DNA of 64,000 nt from Protaetiibacter larvae (GCF_008365275.1 NZ_CP043504.1:62001-126000), one strand, 5' to 3'. Positions 37,947 to 47,148 are shown, numbered from the stretch's first letter. Numbers and translations are program-made. Notes: generated from the sequence alone by a model not told the origin.

Positions 37947-39443
37947 GTGACGATGGGGGCACTGATGCGACACCTGATCAGGCCGATGCTGGCCGCCATG
38001 GTGGCGGTCGTCGTCGCCCTCGGCCTCGTCGTCGCGCCGACGACGACGACGAGTCGGGCAGTCGCCGCACCCCCCGTTGCGGACTTCGATCCGGGGTTCA
38101 TCATCAGTGATCGGAACTTCTTCGACCCGAACGCGATGACGGAAGCGGAGATCCAGGGCTTCCTCAACGCCCAGGTGCCGCGATGCGCACCGGGTGGCGT
38201 GTGCCTGAAGGACTTCTCGCAGGTGACGGTGGAGCGTCCGGCCACTCCGATGTGCGCCGCGTACACGCCGGACGGCGTGGCCGAGTCCGCGGCTCGCATC
38301 ATCTGGAAGGTCGCGCAAGCGTGCGGCATCAGTCCCAAGGTCATCCTGGTCACCCTCCAGAAGGAACAGGGTCTCGTCACCTCGACAGACCCGTCGAGTG
38401 CCAAGTACCGCTACGCGATGGGCGCAGACTGCCCCGACACTCCGCTGGGCTGCGACGTGAACTTCTCCGGCTTCTTCGTGCAGGTGCACCGCGGCGCCTA
38501 CCTGATGAAGCGCTACACCCAACCCGCCGGCACCGGGCCGGGGACGATCTACACGGACCGCTTCGACCTGCGCTATCCGGTCGGCGCCGTGTCGAACATT
38601 CTGTACCACCCCGTCACGGCGACGCTCAACTGCGGCACCAAACCGGTTCTCGTGAAGAACATGGCGACGCATGTCCTCTACATCTACACGCCGTACACCC
38701 CGGACAACTCGGCGATGGAGAACCTGTACGGCACCGGCAACGACTGCGCTTCCTACGGCAACCGCAACTTCTGGCGCAACTACTACGACTGGTTCGGCGA
38801 CCCGCAGGGCGGCGACCCGTCGTTCATCGCGGCGATCTTCACCGACTTCCTCGGCCGCACCCCCGACGATGCGGCGCTCCGAGCATGGGACTGGCAGCTC
38901 GAGAGAGGGCGCACGCGCGCATCGCTCGCGGCGGACATCGTGTACAGCGACGAGTACCGCACCCAGCGGATCGCCGAGGCCTACCAGCATGTTCTCGGTC
39001 GGGGGCCGGACTCCAACGGCCTCGCGTACTGGCTTTCGGTGACGGTGCGCGGAGGGCTGCCGATCGACGAGGTCGAGCACTACTTCCTGCGTTCCGACGA
39101 GTACTACGCCTCGATCGGCGGATCGCCCGAACAGTTCGTCGAAGACGTCTACCAGCGGATGCTCGCCCGCTCGGCGACCGACACCGACCAGCTGTACTGG
39201 GCACCGATCGTGCTCCAATACGGGCGCGAGGCGGTGGTCTGGTCGATCTACAACTCTCCCGAGTCGTCGTATCGCCGCGTGGATGCCATGTATCAGAAGC
39301 TGCTCGCGCGAGACTCGGACGAGGGCGGCAGGCTCTACTGGGGCCCGCGGGTGATCGCCCTCGGTGACAACGAGATCCGGGCGGCCCTCGTCGACAGCGT
39401 CGAGTACGCCGAGCGCGCGAGGACCCGCTTCCCGTTCAGTTGA
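37947..39443 (+). CDS. Secreted protein with lysozyme/hemagglutinin-like domain and DUF4214 repeats
   Basis: A 498-aa protein. The GTG at 37947 has GGGAGG six bases upstream (ATG 37953 is an alternative). A signal peptide ends near residue 40 (VVVALGLVVAP...SRAVAAPP). Residues ~50-285 form an actinobacterial secreted domain often labelled hemagglutinin-like, with paired cysteines (80/86, 103/126, 162/169, 229/267) and the segment VTLQKEQGLVTS, where Glu140 sits as in lysozyme-like transglycosylases. Residues 298-495 contain four DUF4214-type repeats beginning FTDFLGRTPD, YQHVLGRGPD, YQRMLARSAT and YQKLLARDSD. Probably a surface or wall protein. Its setting among glycosyltransferases suggests that it is glycosylated or binds the glycan; this is inference. 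Confidence 0.85.
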   Translation: MTMGALMRHLIRPMLAAMVAVVVALGLVVAPTTTTSRAVAAPPVADFDPGFIISDRNFFDPNAMTEAEIQGFLNAQVPRCAPGGVCLKDFSQVTVERPATPMCAAYTPDGVAESAARIIWKVAQACGISPKVILVTLQKEQGLVTSTDPSSAKYRYAMGADCPDTPLGCDVNFSGFFVQVHRGAYLMKRYTQPAGTGPGTIYTDRFDLRYPVGAVSNILYHPVTATLNCGTKPVLVKNMATHVLYIYTPYTPDNSAMENLYGTGNDCASYGNRNFWRNYYDWFGDPQGGDPSFIAAIFTDFLGRTPDDAALRAWDWQLERGRTRASLAADIVYSDEYRTQRIAEAYQHVLGRGPDSNGLAYWLSVTVRGGLPIDEVEHYFLRSDEYYASIGGSPEQFVEDVYQRMLARSATDTDQLYWAPIVLQYGREAVVWSIYNSPESSYRRVDAMYQKLLARDSDEGGRLYWGPRVIALGDNEIRAALVDSVEYAERARTRFPFS

Positions 39444-40841
39444 TCACGCGCCGAGCCCGCTGCGGATCGCCGACGCATAGCGCTCCCAGGAGCCCGGTTC
39501 GAGCCCCCGCGTCTCGGCGACCAGACGCGCATGGAACGCATCGTCGGTGAGCAGCGCGACGACGGCGTCCTCGATCGCGGACATCGACCTGGGGTCCACG
39601 AGCACGGCGCCACGTCCTTCGCCGATGTCCCGCTGACTGCCGAAATCCGCGGTCACGACGGGGGTGCCAACCGCGAGCGACTCGGCGACCGGCAGCCCGA
39701 ATCCCTCGTTGAGCGAGCAGAACACACTCGCGCGCGCGAGCCGGTACAACGCGGCGACCCGCTCATCGGGGACGTTGCTCGCCAGCACGAGCGGGCGGCC
39801 CGCCTCGCGCAGTCGGGTCGCGAAGGCGGTGAACTCCTCGGCCTTCCATGAGTTGCCGCCGACGAGCACGGCCGCGAAGTCGTGACCGGACCGCCATGCG
39901 TTCTCGAAGGCCGCGAGCACCGTGAGGTGGTTCTTGCGCGGCTCGTGGCTGCCCACGACCAGCACCACGGGCCGCTCGCCGATCCCCAAGGCGGCGCGGA
40001 CGGCCCCCTCCGTCTCCGGCAGGGACTGCAGTGGCGTGATCGGCAACTCGACGTCGATCACCCGAGGCGCGCGGAGTCCCGCCGACGGCAGCATCCGCGC
40101 CCAGCCCGCGAACTCCGTCGCGGCGGCGCGAGAGATCGCGGCGACGACATCGAACCGAGCGAGTCCCGAGAGGTATCTCGCGAAGGCGCCGGGCATGCCC
40201 GGTCCCGTGGTCTCGGCCGTCGTGATCGGGATGCAGTCGAATCCGACCGCGAGACTCGCATCAGCACCGAAACGGGCGATCGATGCGAGCCGCTGCGCGC
40301 GATCCCGATCCACGGCGATCTCCGGAAGGATCAGGCGCGCCCCCACCGGGACCAGCTGAACGCGAGGCCCCCCCGCGGAACTCCCGCCGGCACGCTCCGC
40401 CTCGCCCTCGTCAGCGCGCAACAGCTCGCCGGTCAACCGCCGCCAGACCACGAGCTCGAGAGGTTCGACCTCGCTCCAGGCGCGCACGAGTTCCCGGGCG
40501 ACGCGCTGGATCCCGGTCGTGTAGGGGCTCGACGCGGTGTCCGTGACGTCGACGACCAACCCCGACGCCGCTCGGACCGGAAGAGCCCCGCGGGCACGGG
40601 AGAGGCGACGCCCGGCATGCACGGTCGCCTGCCACCAGCGCTCCGGATCGTCGAGGAGTTGCGCGTGGTCGTCGGCGACCTGGAGCTCGGTCGGGATCCG
40701 TCCGGTGAGGAACGAGCGCGCCAGGTAGACCCCGCGGGGGCCCACGGCCTGCACCCGCTCGAGCAGCGCGTCATCGCTGAGGGCCGCGGCATGAAGTGCT
40801 TCGGCGAGGCCATCGCGCCGACCGTCGAAGATGGCGCTCAC
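39444..40841 (-). CDS. GT4 glycosyltransferase with TGIQRV signature
   Basis: A 465-aa protein. The GTG at 40841 overlaps the stop of the next gene upstream (GTGA). An N-terminal ~85-residue helical extension precedes VVDVTDTASSPYTTGIQRVARELV. The GT-B C-terminal half shows VVGSHEPRKNHLTVLAAFE, VLVGGNSWKAEE and the donor motif NEGFGLPVAESLAVGTPVV. It ends with no gap against the convergent DUF4214 protein gene. Third gene in the 74-aa / GT / GT run reading away from the nucleotide-sugar dehydrogenase. Confidence 0.88.
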   Translation of the reverse strand: MSAIFDGRRDGLAEALHAAALSDDALLERVQAVGPRGVYLARSFLTGRIPTELQVADDHAQLLDDPERWWQATVHAGRRLSRARGALPVRAASGLVVDVTDTASSPYTTGIQRVARELVRAWSEVEPLELVVWRRLTGELLRADEGEAERAGGSSAGGPRVQLVPVGARLILPEIAVDRDRAQRLASIARFGADASLAVGFDCIPITTAETTGPGMPGAFARYLSGLARFDVVAAISRAAATEFAGWARMLPSAGLRAPRVIDVELPITPLQSLPETEGAVRAALGIGERPVVLVVGSHEPRKNHLTVLAAFENAWRSGHDFAAVLVGGNSWKAEEFTAFATRLREAGRPLVLASNVPDERVAALYRLARASVFCSLNEGFGLPVAESLAVGTPVVTADFGSQRDIGEGRGAVLVDPRSMSAIEDAVVALLTDDAFHARLVAETRGLEPGSWERYASAIRSGLGA

Positions 40842-42286
40842 GAGGCAGACCCCTCCCGCACGACGGCCCAGAGCTCTGCAGCGTAGTCCGACCACGCGCG
40901 CGGCGGGCGCGCGCCGGCCGCGGCCCGGAGCTCGTCGAGAAGCCGGTCGTCACTCAGCAGCCGACGCATGCCGCCGCGGATCGCGTCGATGCTTCTCGGG
41001 TCGACGGTCAGGCATCCGCCGCCGGCGGCGATCTCGGCCATCGAGCCATAGTCGCTCGTGAGCACCGGGACACCGGCGGCGAGCGACTCCACGATCGGCA
41101 GACCGAACCCTTCGTGAAGCGACACCAGCACGCTGAAGCGCGCGCCCGCGTAGAGCTCGTAGAGCTCCGCGTCGGAGACGTCGCGTCTCACCGCCACGTC
41201 GTGCCCGCGGGCCCGCGCTCGTCGCACCCGACGATCGAAGGGGGTCGTGTGGGATCGGGAGCCGCCGCCCACGAAGACAAGCCGGAATCGCATGCCCTCC
41301 GTCTGCAGGCCGAGCGCGGCCGCAAGCACCGCCTCCTGGTTCTTGCGCGGCTCGTGGCTCCCCACGCAGATCACGAGGGGCACTCCGTCGGCGTCGGGGA
41401 CGTGGCCGCGCGTCGAGCCCGACTCCTCGGCGAGTCGGATCGTGCGCACCGCAGGACCCGCCACCCCTTGCGCGGAGAGCGTCGAGGCGAAGCCGGCGAA
41501 CTCGCTCGCGGCCGACTCGCTGACCGCGCACACCGTCTGGGCGTGCTTCACGACCGAGAGGAACAGGGCGAACCTGTCGGATTCGATCGGATCGATGAGG
41601 TCGGCGCTGACGACCGGGATGGCATCGTGTCCGACGATCACGACACGCGACCCCGACGACTCCGCGAGCGAAGCCAGCACGGGGATCCGCTCGCGGGAGG
41701 GGACCTCGGGGAGCACGACGGTCGTGCGCCACGGCACCACGATCTCGGCGACGTCGACCTCGCGGATCTCGGCCGGCGTGTGGTCCCCCCAGGCGAGCAG
41801 GCGCACGCGTTCCGGGGCGGTGAGGCCGCGGAACGCCTGCGCCTCGCCGGTCCAGGCGACGGGGACGAACTCCCCGTGCGGCCAATGGGGCAGGGTGCTG
41901 CGCACGACCCTTTGGATACCCGTGTTGTGATCACTCGTCGCAGAGTGGCCCGCGTCGACGACCGGCAGCTCCTCGACGATGCGCAGACGACGCGCGGCAC
42001 CCGTCGACGCATCGTCGCGCGCACCTGCCGAACCGAGCGCGGCGGCGATCCGCGATCGGTCGTCCGCGAGCTGCAGCTCGCGTCGGAACGCGGCGAGCTC
42101 ATCGGCAGTCGGAAAGGAGCCCGCCACCCCGATGTACACGAGCCAGGCGGTCGACGGATCGCGGACGAGGGAGAGGGCCAGGTCGAGGCGCTCCGACACA
42201 TCCCCCGTGGGCGGCTCGACCCCGAGCGCCGCGAGCACACTCCGGATCCGGTCGTCGAGAGCGGCGCGGAAGTCGTCGGGGGTCAC
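40838..42286 (-). CDS. GT4 glycosyltransferase with TGIQRV signature
   Basis: A 482-aa protein. The GTG at 42286 overlaps the stop of the 74-aa gene (GTGA). An N-terminal helical extension (about 1-100, LALSLVRDPSTAWLVYIG) is followed by VVDAGHSATSDHNTGIQRVVRSTL and a GT-B fold with VCVGSHEPRKNQEAVLAAAL and LHEGFGLPIVESLAAGVPVL. It is paralogous to the next gene over its whole length, so the pair arose by duplication. It probably acts on the same glycan or glycoprotein. Confidence 0.88.
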   Translation of the reverse strand: MTPDDFRAALDDRIRSVLAALGVEPPTGDVSERLDLALSLVRDPSTAWLVYIGVAGSFPTADELAAFRRELQLADDRSRIAAALGSAGARDDASTGAARRLRIVEELPVVDAGHSATSDHNTGIQRVVRSTLPHWPHGEFVPVAWTGEAQAFRGLTAPERVRLLAWGDHTPAEIREVDVAEIVVPWRTTVVLPEVPSRERIPVLASLAESSGSRVVIVGHDAIPVVSADLIDPIESDRFALFLSVVKHAQTVCAVSESAASEFAGFASTLSAQGVAGPAVRTIRLAEESGSTRGHVPDADGVPLVICVGSHEPRKNQEAVLAAALGLQTEGMRFRLVFVGGGSRSHTTPFDRRVRRARARGHDVAVRRDVSDAELYELYAGARFSVLVSLHEGFGLPIVESLAAGVPVLTSDYGSMAEIAAGGGCLTVDPRSIDAIRGGMRRLLSDDRLLDELRAAAGARPPRAWSDYAAELWAVVREGSAS

Positions 42287-42507
42287 CGTCGCAGCACCTT
42301 CCGCAGCTCACCCGCGAGCACCTCGGCGGTCGTTCGCACGCCGAGCTCCCGCACGAGACGTCGCGCGGTGCGGGCGCGCCGCACGAGCACTCCTCCGCGA
42401 CTCGACCCGCGCCTGCGTCGCGACGCCTCGCGGGAGAGACGGAGGAACCAGTCGTCAAGCGCCCGACTCGCCTCCACGGCATCCACAGGCGGGTCTACAG
42501 ACGACAC
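42283..42507 (-). CDS. Small basic protein of unknown function
   Basis: A 74-aa protein with a GTG start and GAGGAG five bases upstream, and a GTGA overlap into the following glycosyltransferase, which together support translation. It is helical and strongly basic in the middle (SREASRRRRGSSRGG), with VRRARTARRLVRELG and a C-terminal LAGELRKVLRR. No family is recognised. Position at the head of the glycosyltransferase pair suggests a leader or partner protein. Confidence 0.55.
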   Translation of the reverse strand: MSSVDPPVDAVEASRALDDWFLRLSREASRRRRGSSRGGVLVRRARTARRLVRELGVRTTAEVLAGELRKVLRR

Positions 42508-42570
42508 GGCAACTCCTCGAAGACGGCCCCCCTGCCGGCCCCGGGCGGCGAGGGCGCACCCCGGACAGCA

Positions 42571-42576
42571 TATAGT
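42571..42576 (+). promoter_or_regulatory. -10 box for the nucleotide-sugar dehydrogenase operon
   Basis: TATAGT, close to consensus, 50 bases before the GTG at 42627; no clear -35. The 119-base gap is shared with the divergent gene starting at 42507. Confidence 0.5.
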
Positions 42577-42626
42577 TGCACGCGGCAGCCCGTCGCCGCG
42601 GGGCTCCAGCCGAGAGGAGAGTGCCC

Positions 42627-43832
42627 GTGACTGCTGGCTTCAGCGCGGATGTCGCCGTCGTGGGCGGTGCAGGCCACGTGGGATTGCCCCTGGCGATCGC
42701 GCTCGCCGATTCGGGCGCCAAGGTGGTGATCTACGACCTCAGCCAGGCCGCCGTCGATCGCGTGCTGTCGGGGACGATGCCGTTCACCGAACCGGGTGCC
42801 GAACCCGTGCTGCAGCGCGTCGTCGCCTCCGGTCTGCTGACGGCATCGACAGACCCCTCCGTGGTGGGGACCGCCGAGAACATCATCGTCGTGATCGGCA
42901 CCCCGGTCGACGAGCACCTCAACCCCGACCCCAGCGCGATCCCCCGCGCGCTCGACGCATGCAGCGCCCACTTCCGTGACGGGCAGCTGCTCGTGCTGCG
43001 CAGCACCGTCTACCCCGGCGTCACCGAGCTCGTCGAGCGGATGATCGACCGTCTCGGCCTCGACATCCCCGTCGCGTTCTGCCCGGAGCGAATCGCCGAG
43101 CACAAGGCGATGGAGGAGCTGTACTCGCTCCCGCAGATCGTATCGTCGCGTCGCATCGACGGCCGCGAGCGCGCCGAGGCGCTGTTCCGCCGTCTCACCC
43201 AGAAGATCGTTCACCTCGAACCCGAGGAGGCCGAGCTCGCGAAGCTCTTCACGAACACGTGGCGCTACCTCAAGTTCGCGGCGGCCAACCAGTTCTACAT
43301 GATGGCGAACGACCGCGGCCTCGACTTCGAACGCATCCGCAACGGCCTCGCCCAGGACTACCCCCGAGCGCAGGACATGCCGGGGGCCGGCTTCGCGGCG
43401 GGGCCGTGCCTGTTCAAGGACACCATGCAACTCGCCGCGTTCAGCGACAACACCTTCAGCCTCGGCCACTCGGCGATGCTCGTGAACGAGGGGCTGCCGC
43501 TCTACATCGTGAGCAGGCTCGAAAAGCGCTTCGATCTCGCCGACAAGACGGTCGGCATCCTCGGGATGTCGTTCAAGGCGGGATCCGACGACATCCGCTC
43601 GAGCCTCAGCTACAAACTGCGCCGAGTGCTGAAGTTCAAGGCGAAGGCCGTGATCGGCACGGACCCCTACGTCTCCGAAGACGTCGACGACACCCTCCTG
43701 CCGCTCGAGGCCGTGCTCGAGAAGGCCGACATCCTCGTCATCGCGACCCCGCACGCGGAATACCGCGGCCTGCAGACCGACAAGCCCGTCGCCGACGTCT
43801 GGAACCTCCGAGGCGCCGGGGTGGTGGTGTGA
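42627..43832 (+). CDS. Nucleotide-sugar dehydrogenase (UDP-Glc/GDP-Man/UDP-ManNAc DH family)
   Basis: A 401-aa NAD-dependent enzyme making a uronic acid nucleotide by double oxidation. The Rossmann start ADVAVVGGAGHVGLPLAIAL, FCPERIAEHK, the central-domain LAKLFTNTWRYLKFAAANQF, the catalytic cysteine Cys261 in GPCLFKDT and the C-terminal GMSFKAGSDDIRSSLS are intact. GTG 42627 is preferred because AGGAG lies seven bases upstream. It heads an operon of four genes with GTGA/ATGA overlaps. The substrate (UDP-glucose, GDP-mannose or UDP-ManNAc) cannot be fixed by eye; the GxGHVGLP form fits UDP-ManNAc-like members. Confidence 0.9.
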   Translation: MTAGFSADVAVVGGAGHVGLPLAIALADSGAKVVIYDLSQAAVDRVLSGTMPFTEPGAEPVLQRVVASGLLTASTDPSVVGTAENIIVVIGTPVDEHLNPDPSAIPRALDACSAHFRDGQLLVLRSTVYPGVTELVERMIDRLGLDIPVAFCPERIAEHKAMEELYSLPQIVSSRRIDGRERAEALFRRLTQKIVHLEPEEAELAKLFTNTWRYLKFAAANQFYMMANDRGLDFERIRNGLAQDYPRAQDMPGAGFAAGPCLFKDTMQLAAFSDNTFSLGHSAMLVNEGLPLYIVSRLEKRFDLADKTVGILGMSFKAGSDDIRSSLSYKLRRVLKFKAKAVIGTDPYVSEDVDDTLLPLEAVLEKADILVIATPHAEYRGLQTDKPVADVWNLRGAGVVV

Positions 43833-44578
43833 GCACGACACCTCGCGTCTCCATCGTCATCCCCGCGTACAACGAGGGCGAGGCGATCATCGCCGGCCTG
43901 GACCGGATAGCCGAGGCGGTGCAATCGGACGCCGAGGTCCTGATCGTCGTCGACACCCCGGACGACACGACCGTCGCCCCGGTGAACGCCTACAGCGCCG
44001 AACACCCCGCGTTCCGAATCGTCGTCAACGACTACGGCCGCGGCCCGGCGCACGCGATCCGCTACGGAATCGACGCGGCGGCGGCGCGAACCGTCGTGGT
44101 GACGATGGCCGACGGGTGCGACGACCCCCGTCAGATCGACGACCTCGTTCTCCTCGTGGAGCGCGGCGTCGTCATCGCAGCCGCATCCCGCTACATGCCG
44201 GGAGGCCAGCAGGTGGGCGGACCTCGCTTCAAGTCGTTCCTGTCTCGGACCGCGGGCAAGAGCCTCCAGTTCTTCACCAACGCGGGTACACGCGACGCGA
44301 CGAACTCCTTCAAGGCGTACGACACCGAGTTCGTGCGACGCGTGGGCATCGACAGTCGAGACGGCTTCGAGATCGGCCTCGAGCTCACCGCGAAGGCCCG
44401 CCGACTGCGTCTCCCGGTCGCCGAGATCCCGACGATCTGGCTCGACCGCACCTACGGGCAGTCCCATTTCCAGCTGAGCAAGTGGATCCCGAAGTACCTG
44501 CGGTGGTACCGGTTCGCGTTCGGCCCCCAGCTCACCCCCGACCAGCTCGTCACCAAGGCACAGAGGAATACACCATGA
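43829..44578 (+). CDS. GT2 glycosyltransferase, dolichol-phosphate mannose synthase-like
   Basis: A 249-aa protein starting at GTG 43829, overlapping the dehydrogenase stop. VSIVIPAYNEGEAIIAGLD is the GT2 opening, VVTMADGCDDPRQIDDLV the D-x-D-containing segment, and DGFEIGLELTAKARRLRLPVAEIPTIW the acceptor region. It has no membrane helices, so it is probably a DPM1-type enzyme transferring a sugar to polyprenyl phosphate or directly to the glycan. Next in the operon is an epimerase, linked by ATGA. Confidence 0.88.
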   Translation: MSTTPRVSIVIPAYNEGEAIIAGLDRIAEAVQSDAEVLIVVDTPDDTTVAPVNAYSAEHPAFRIVVNDYGRGPAHAIRYGIDAAAARTVVVTMADGCDDPRQIDDLVLLVERGVVIAAASRYMPGGQQVGGPRFKSFLSRTAGKSLQFFTNAGTRDATNSFKAYDTEFVRRVGIDSRDGFEIGLELTAKARRLRLPVAEIPTIWLDRTYGQSHFQLSKWIPKYLRWYRFAFGPQLTPDQLVTKAQRNTP

Positions 44579-45606
44579 AGAAGAAGGTCGTCGTCACCGG
44601 ATCCGCCGGGTTCATCGGCGGATACATCGTCGAGGAGCTCCTCGCGAAGGGATACCGGGTCGTCGGGGTGGACAACTACTCGAAGTACGGCCCCGTCAGG
44701 AAGTCCTACGACGACCACCCGGACTACGAACTCGTCGTGGGCGACGTCCAGGACGTCGAGCTCATGACGCGCGTGCTCTCGGACGCGCACCACTTCATCG
44801 CGGGCGCCGCCCTCATCGGCGGCATCTCCTACTTCCACACTTACGCATATGACCTGTTGGCCAAGAACGAGCGCATCATCGCCTCGAGCGTCGACGCTGC
44901 GATCGCCGCCAAGGCGGCCGGCGGTCCGCTCGAGAAGGTCACCTACATGTCGAGTTCGATGGTGTTCGAGTCGGCCGACCGCTGGCCGAGCAAGGAGGGC
45001 GACGAGCGAATCGTCCCGCCGCCGCTGTCGAGCTACGGCTTTCAGAAGCTCGCCGTCGAGTACTTCGCGCGCGCCGCATGGGACCAGTACAAGCTCCCCT
45101 ACACGATCGTGCGGCCCTTCAACTGCGTGGGGATCGGCGAGAGCCGCGCGCTCGGCGACGTCGAGATCGACTCCGGCAACGTCAAGCTCGCGATGAGCCA
45201 CGTGGTGCCGGACCTCGTGCAGAAGGTGCTCAAGGGCCAGGACCCGCTGCACATTCTCGGAAGCGGCGAGCAAGTGCGTCACTACACCTACGGTGGCGAC
45301 CTCGCCCGCGGCATCGTGCTGACTCTCGACCATCCGGCCGCCCTCAACAACGACTTCAACATCTCGACGGCGGTCGGCCACTCGGTCGCCGAGCTCGCCG
45401 AGGTCATCTGGCGCAAGATCAAGGGCGCCGACATCCCGCTGCGCCTCGCCCACGACGAGGCCTTCGAGTACGACGTGCAGAAGCGCGTGCCGGATGTCAG
45501 CAAGGCCCAGGAGGTGCTCGGCTTCTCCGCCGACACCACGCTCGAGGAGATGCTCGACGAGGTCATCCCGTGGATCCAGAACGCGGTCGCCGAAGGGACC
45601 ATCTGA
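44575..45606 (+). CDS. NAD-dependent epimerase/dehydratase
   Basis: A 343-aa extended SDR enzyme: TGSAGFIGGYIVEELL NAD motif, MSSSMVFESADRW with catalytic serines, and Tyr/Lys in SSYGFQKLAVEYF. RPFNCVGIGESRALGDVEID and VRHYTYGGDLARGIVL are the substrate-binding segments. It probably acts on a nucleotide sugar, perhaps the uronic acid product of the dehydrogenase two genes upstream, by C4 or C5 epimerisation or decarboxylation. AGAGGAA precedes the ATG; ATGA overlap with the GT2 gene. Confidence 0.88.
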   Translation: MKKKVVVTGSAGFIGGYIVEELLAKGYRVVGVDNYSKYGPVRKSYDDHPDYELVVGDVQDVELMTRVLSDAHHFIAGAALIGGISYFHTYAYDLLAKNERIIASSVDAAIAAKAAGGPLEKVTYMSSSMVFESADRWPSKEGDERIVPPPLSSYGFQKLAVEYFARAAWDQYKLPYTIVRPFNCVGIGESRALGDVEIDSGNVKLAMSHVVPDLVQKVLKGQDPLHILGSGEQVRHYTYGGDLARGIVLTLDHPAALNNDFNISTAVGHSVAELAEVIWRKIKGADIPLRLAHDEAFEYDVQKRVPDVSKAQEVLGFSADTTLEEMLDEVIPWIQNAVAEGTI

Positions 45607-45607
45607 G

Positions 45608-47116
45608 GTGTCGACCGGGCTCGCGGCCCGATCCTGGGCGTTCCTGACCTCACCGCGTGCCACCTGGTGGCTCGTCGGGGCGCTCGTCGCGGTGGGCAGC
45701 CTCATCCGCATCCCGCAGCTCGGTCACACGCTCGCGGAGGCCTACGCCTTCCGCCAGACGCAGACCGCGTTCGTCGCCCGCGAGTACTCGGAGCACGGCA
45801 TCGACCTGTTCCGCACACCACTGCCGGTTTTCGGACCCGACGCGGACGTGCCGATGGAGTTCCCGCTGTGGCAGGGGATCGCAGCCCTGTTCATGATGGC
45901 GGGCCAGCCGGCCGACGTCGCGGTGCGGACCCTCGCGCTCCTGTCGTTCCAGCTGTGCGCCGTGCTGCTCGCGGTTCTCGTGCGCCGGTGGCACGGCGCC
46001 GCCGCCGCGGTCGTATCGGTCGGGCTGCTGCAGTTCCTGCCTTTCGGGCTGCTGTGGGGCGCCGCGTCGCTCATCGACTTCTTCTCGGTCGCGCTCTCAC
46101 TGCTCATGGTCATCGGGATCGACGCGTGGTTCGAGCGAAGGCACCTCCCCTGGCTCGCCGTCGGCTCGGCCGCCGCGGTGCTCGCATTCCTCGTGAAGGT
46201 GACGACCGTTCCGAGCTGGGGGCTGCTCCTCGTCGTGTCGCTCGTGCTCATGCTGCGTGCCCGGGGATGGGTCGGAAGCTGGCGCCGACTGCTGGCCGGC
46301 CTCATCGGACCGGTTGCGGGGTTCGCCGCCGCGCTCGCCTGGACCGCCTATGCCGACGCGGTCAAGCGCGCCGAGCCGCTCACGCAGTTCCTCACGAGCT
46401 CCCAGCTGCGCGACTGGAACTTCGGCACGCTCAGCCAGCGCGTCGAGGCGGACGGCTACTGGACGATCCTGGGACGGCTGGCGGGCGAGATCGCCGGGCC
46501 GATGCTCTTCGGCCTCGCCATCGCCGTCGCCGCCGCGATCTTCCAGTCGCGCTTCGAGGATCGGCTCCGCAGCCTCGGCTGGCTGCTCGTCGCGGTCTCC
46601 GCACCGCTGGTCTTCTTCAATCTCTACGTCGTGCACAGCTACTACCTGATCGCGATCTACCCCGCGATCGTCGCGGCGATGGCGGTCGGCGGCGTCTGGC
46701 TCCTCCGCACGCTCCGGGTGCAGCGCTGGCAGCGGGTCGCGCTCGCGGCTCTCGCGACGGGAGTGCTTTTCGCGGGAACCGTGCTCAGCCCGCAGGGGCA
46801 CGCCAACGTCGCCCAATGGGCCAGAGGCAACGCCGAGCCGGCGCTCTCCCGGCTGCTCGCCGAGCGCACGCCCGAGGGATCCCCCGTGATCATCGTCGGG
46901 TGCGACTGGGATCCGTCGTTCCTGTACTACGCGCAGCGTGCGGGCATGATGTTCCGCGGATCCGATGCGGGCGACACCTGGTCGCGTCACGACATCGGGG
47001 CCTATGCGGCGCTCTACAACTGCCGCCCCGACCTCGACCCGGCCGACTATCTTCCGGCCGGAGTCGTCGCCGTCGGGACCGACGACCCGGGGCTCTACCG
47101 TCTCGAACAGCGGTGA
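45608..47116 (+). CDS. GT39/ArnT-like membrane glycosyltransferase
   Basis: A 502-aa protein with about 11 helices, GTG start one base after the epimerase stop. Helix 1 is followed by an external loop with HTLAEAYAFRQTQTAFVAREY, the position at which GT-C enzymes of the ArnT/PMT type carry the catalytic acidic residues (here Glu and possibly downstream Asp). PMEFPLWQGIAALFM and the C-terminal soluble part (LLAERTPEGSPVIIVGCDWDPSFLYYAQR) agree with the family. It would transfer a sugar from polyprenyl phosphate outside the membrane, which fits the DPM1-like gene two positions upstream. Confidence 0.8.
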   Translation: MSTGLAARSWAFLTSPRATWWLVGALVAVGSLIRIPQLGHTLAEAYAFRQTQTAFVAREYSEHGIDLFRTPLPVFGPDADVPMEFPLWQGIAALFMMAGQPADVAVRTLALLSFQLCAVLLAVLVRRWHGAAAAVVSVGLLQFLPFGLLWGAASLIDFFSVALSLLMVIGIDAWFERRHLPWLAVGSAAAVLAFLVKVTTVPSWGLLLVVSLVLMLRARGWVGSWRRLLAGLIGPVAGFAAALAWTAYADAVKRAEPLTQFLTSSQLRDWNFGTLSQRVEADGYWTILGRLAGEIAGPMLFGLAIAVAAAIFQSRFEDRLRSLGWLLVAVSAPLVFFNLYVVHSYYLIAIYPAIVAAMAVGGVWLLRTLRVQRWQRVALAALATGVLFAGTVLSPQGHANVAQWARGNAEPALSRLLAERTPEGSPVIIVGCDWDPSFLYYAQRAGMMFRGSDAGDTWSRHDIGAYAALYNCRPDLDPADYLPAGVVAVGTDDPGLYRLEQR

Positions 47117-47142
47117 CCCGGGGGCCGGGCAGCGGCGCTGTG

Positions 47143-47148
47143 TAGACT
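47143..47148 (+). promoter_or_regulatory. -10 box for the gmd operon
   Basis: TAGACT in the 72-base gap after the GT39 gene; predicts a leader of about 34 bases with AAGGA before the ATG at 47189. Confidence 0.45.
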
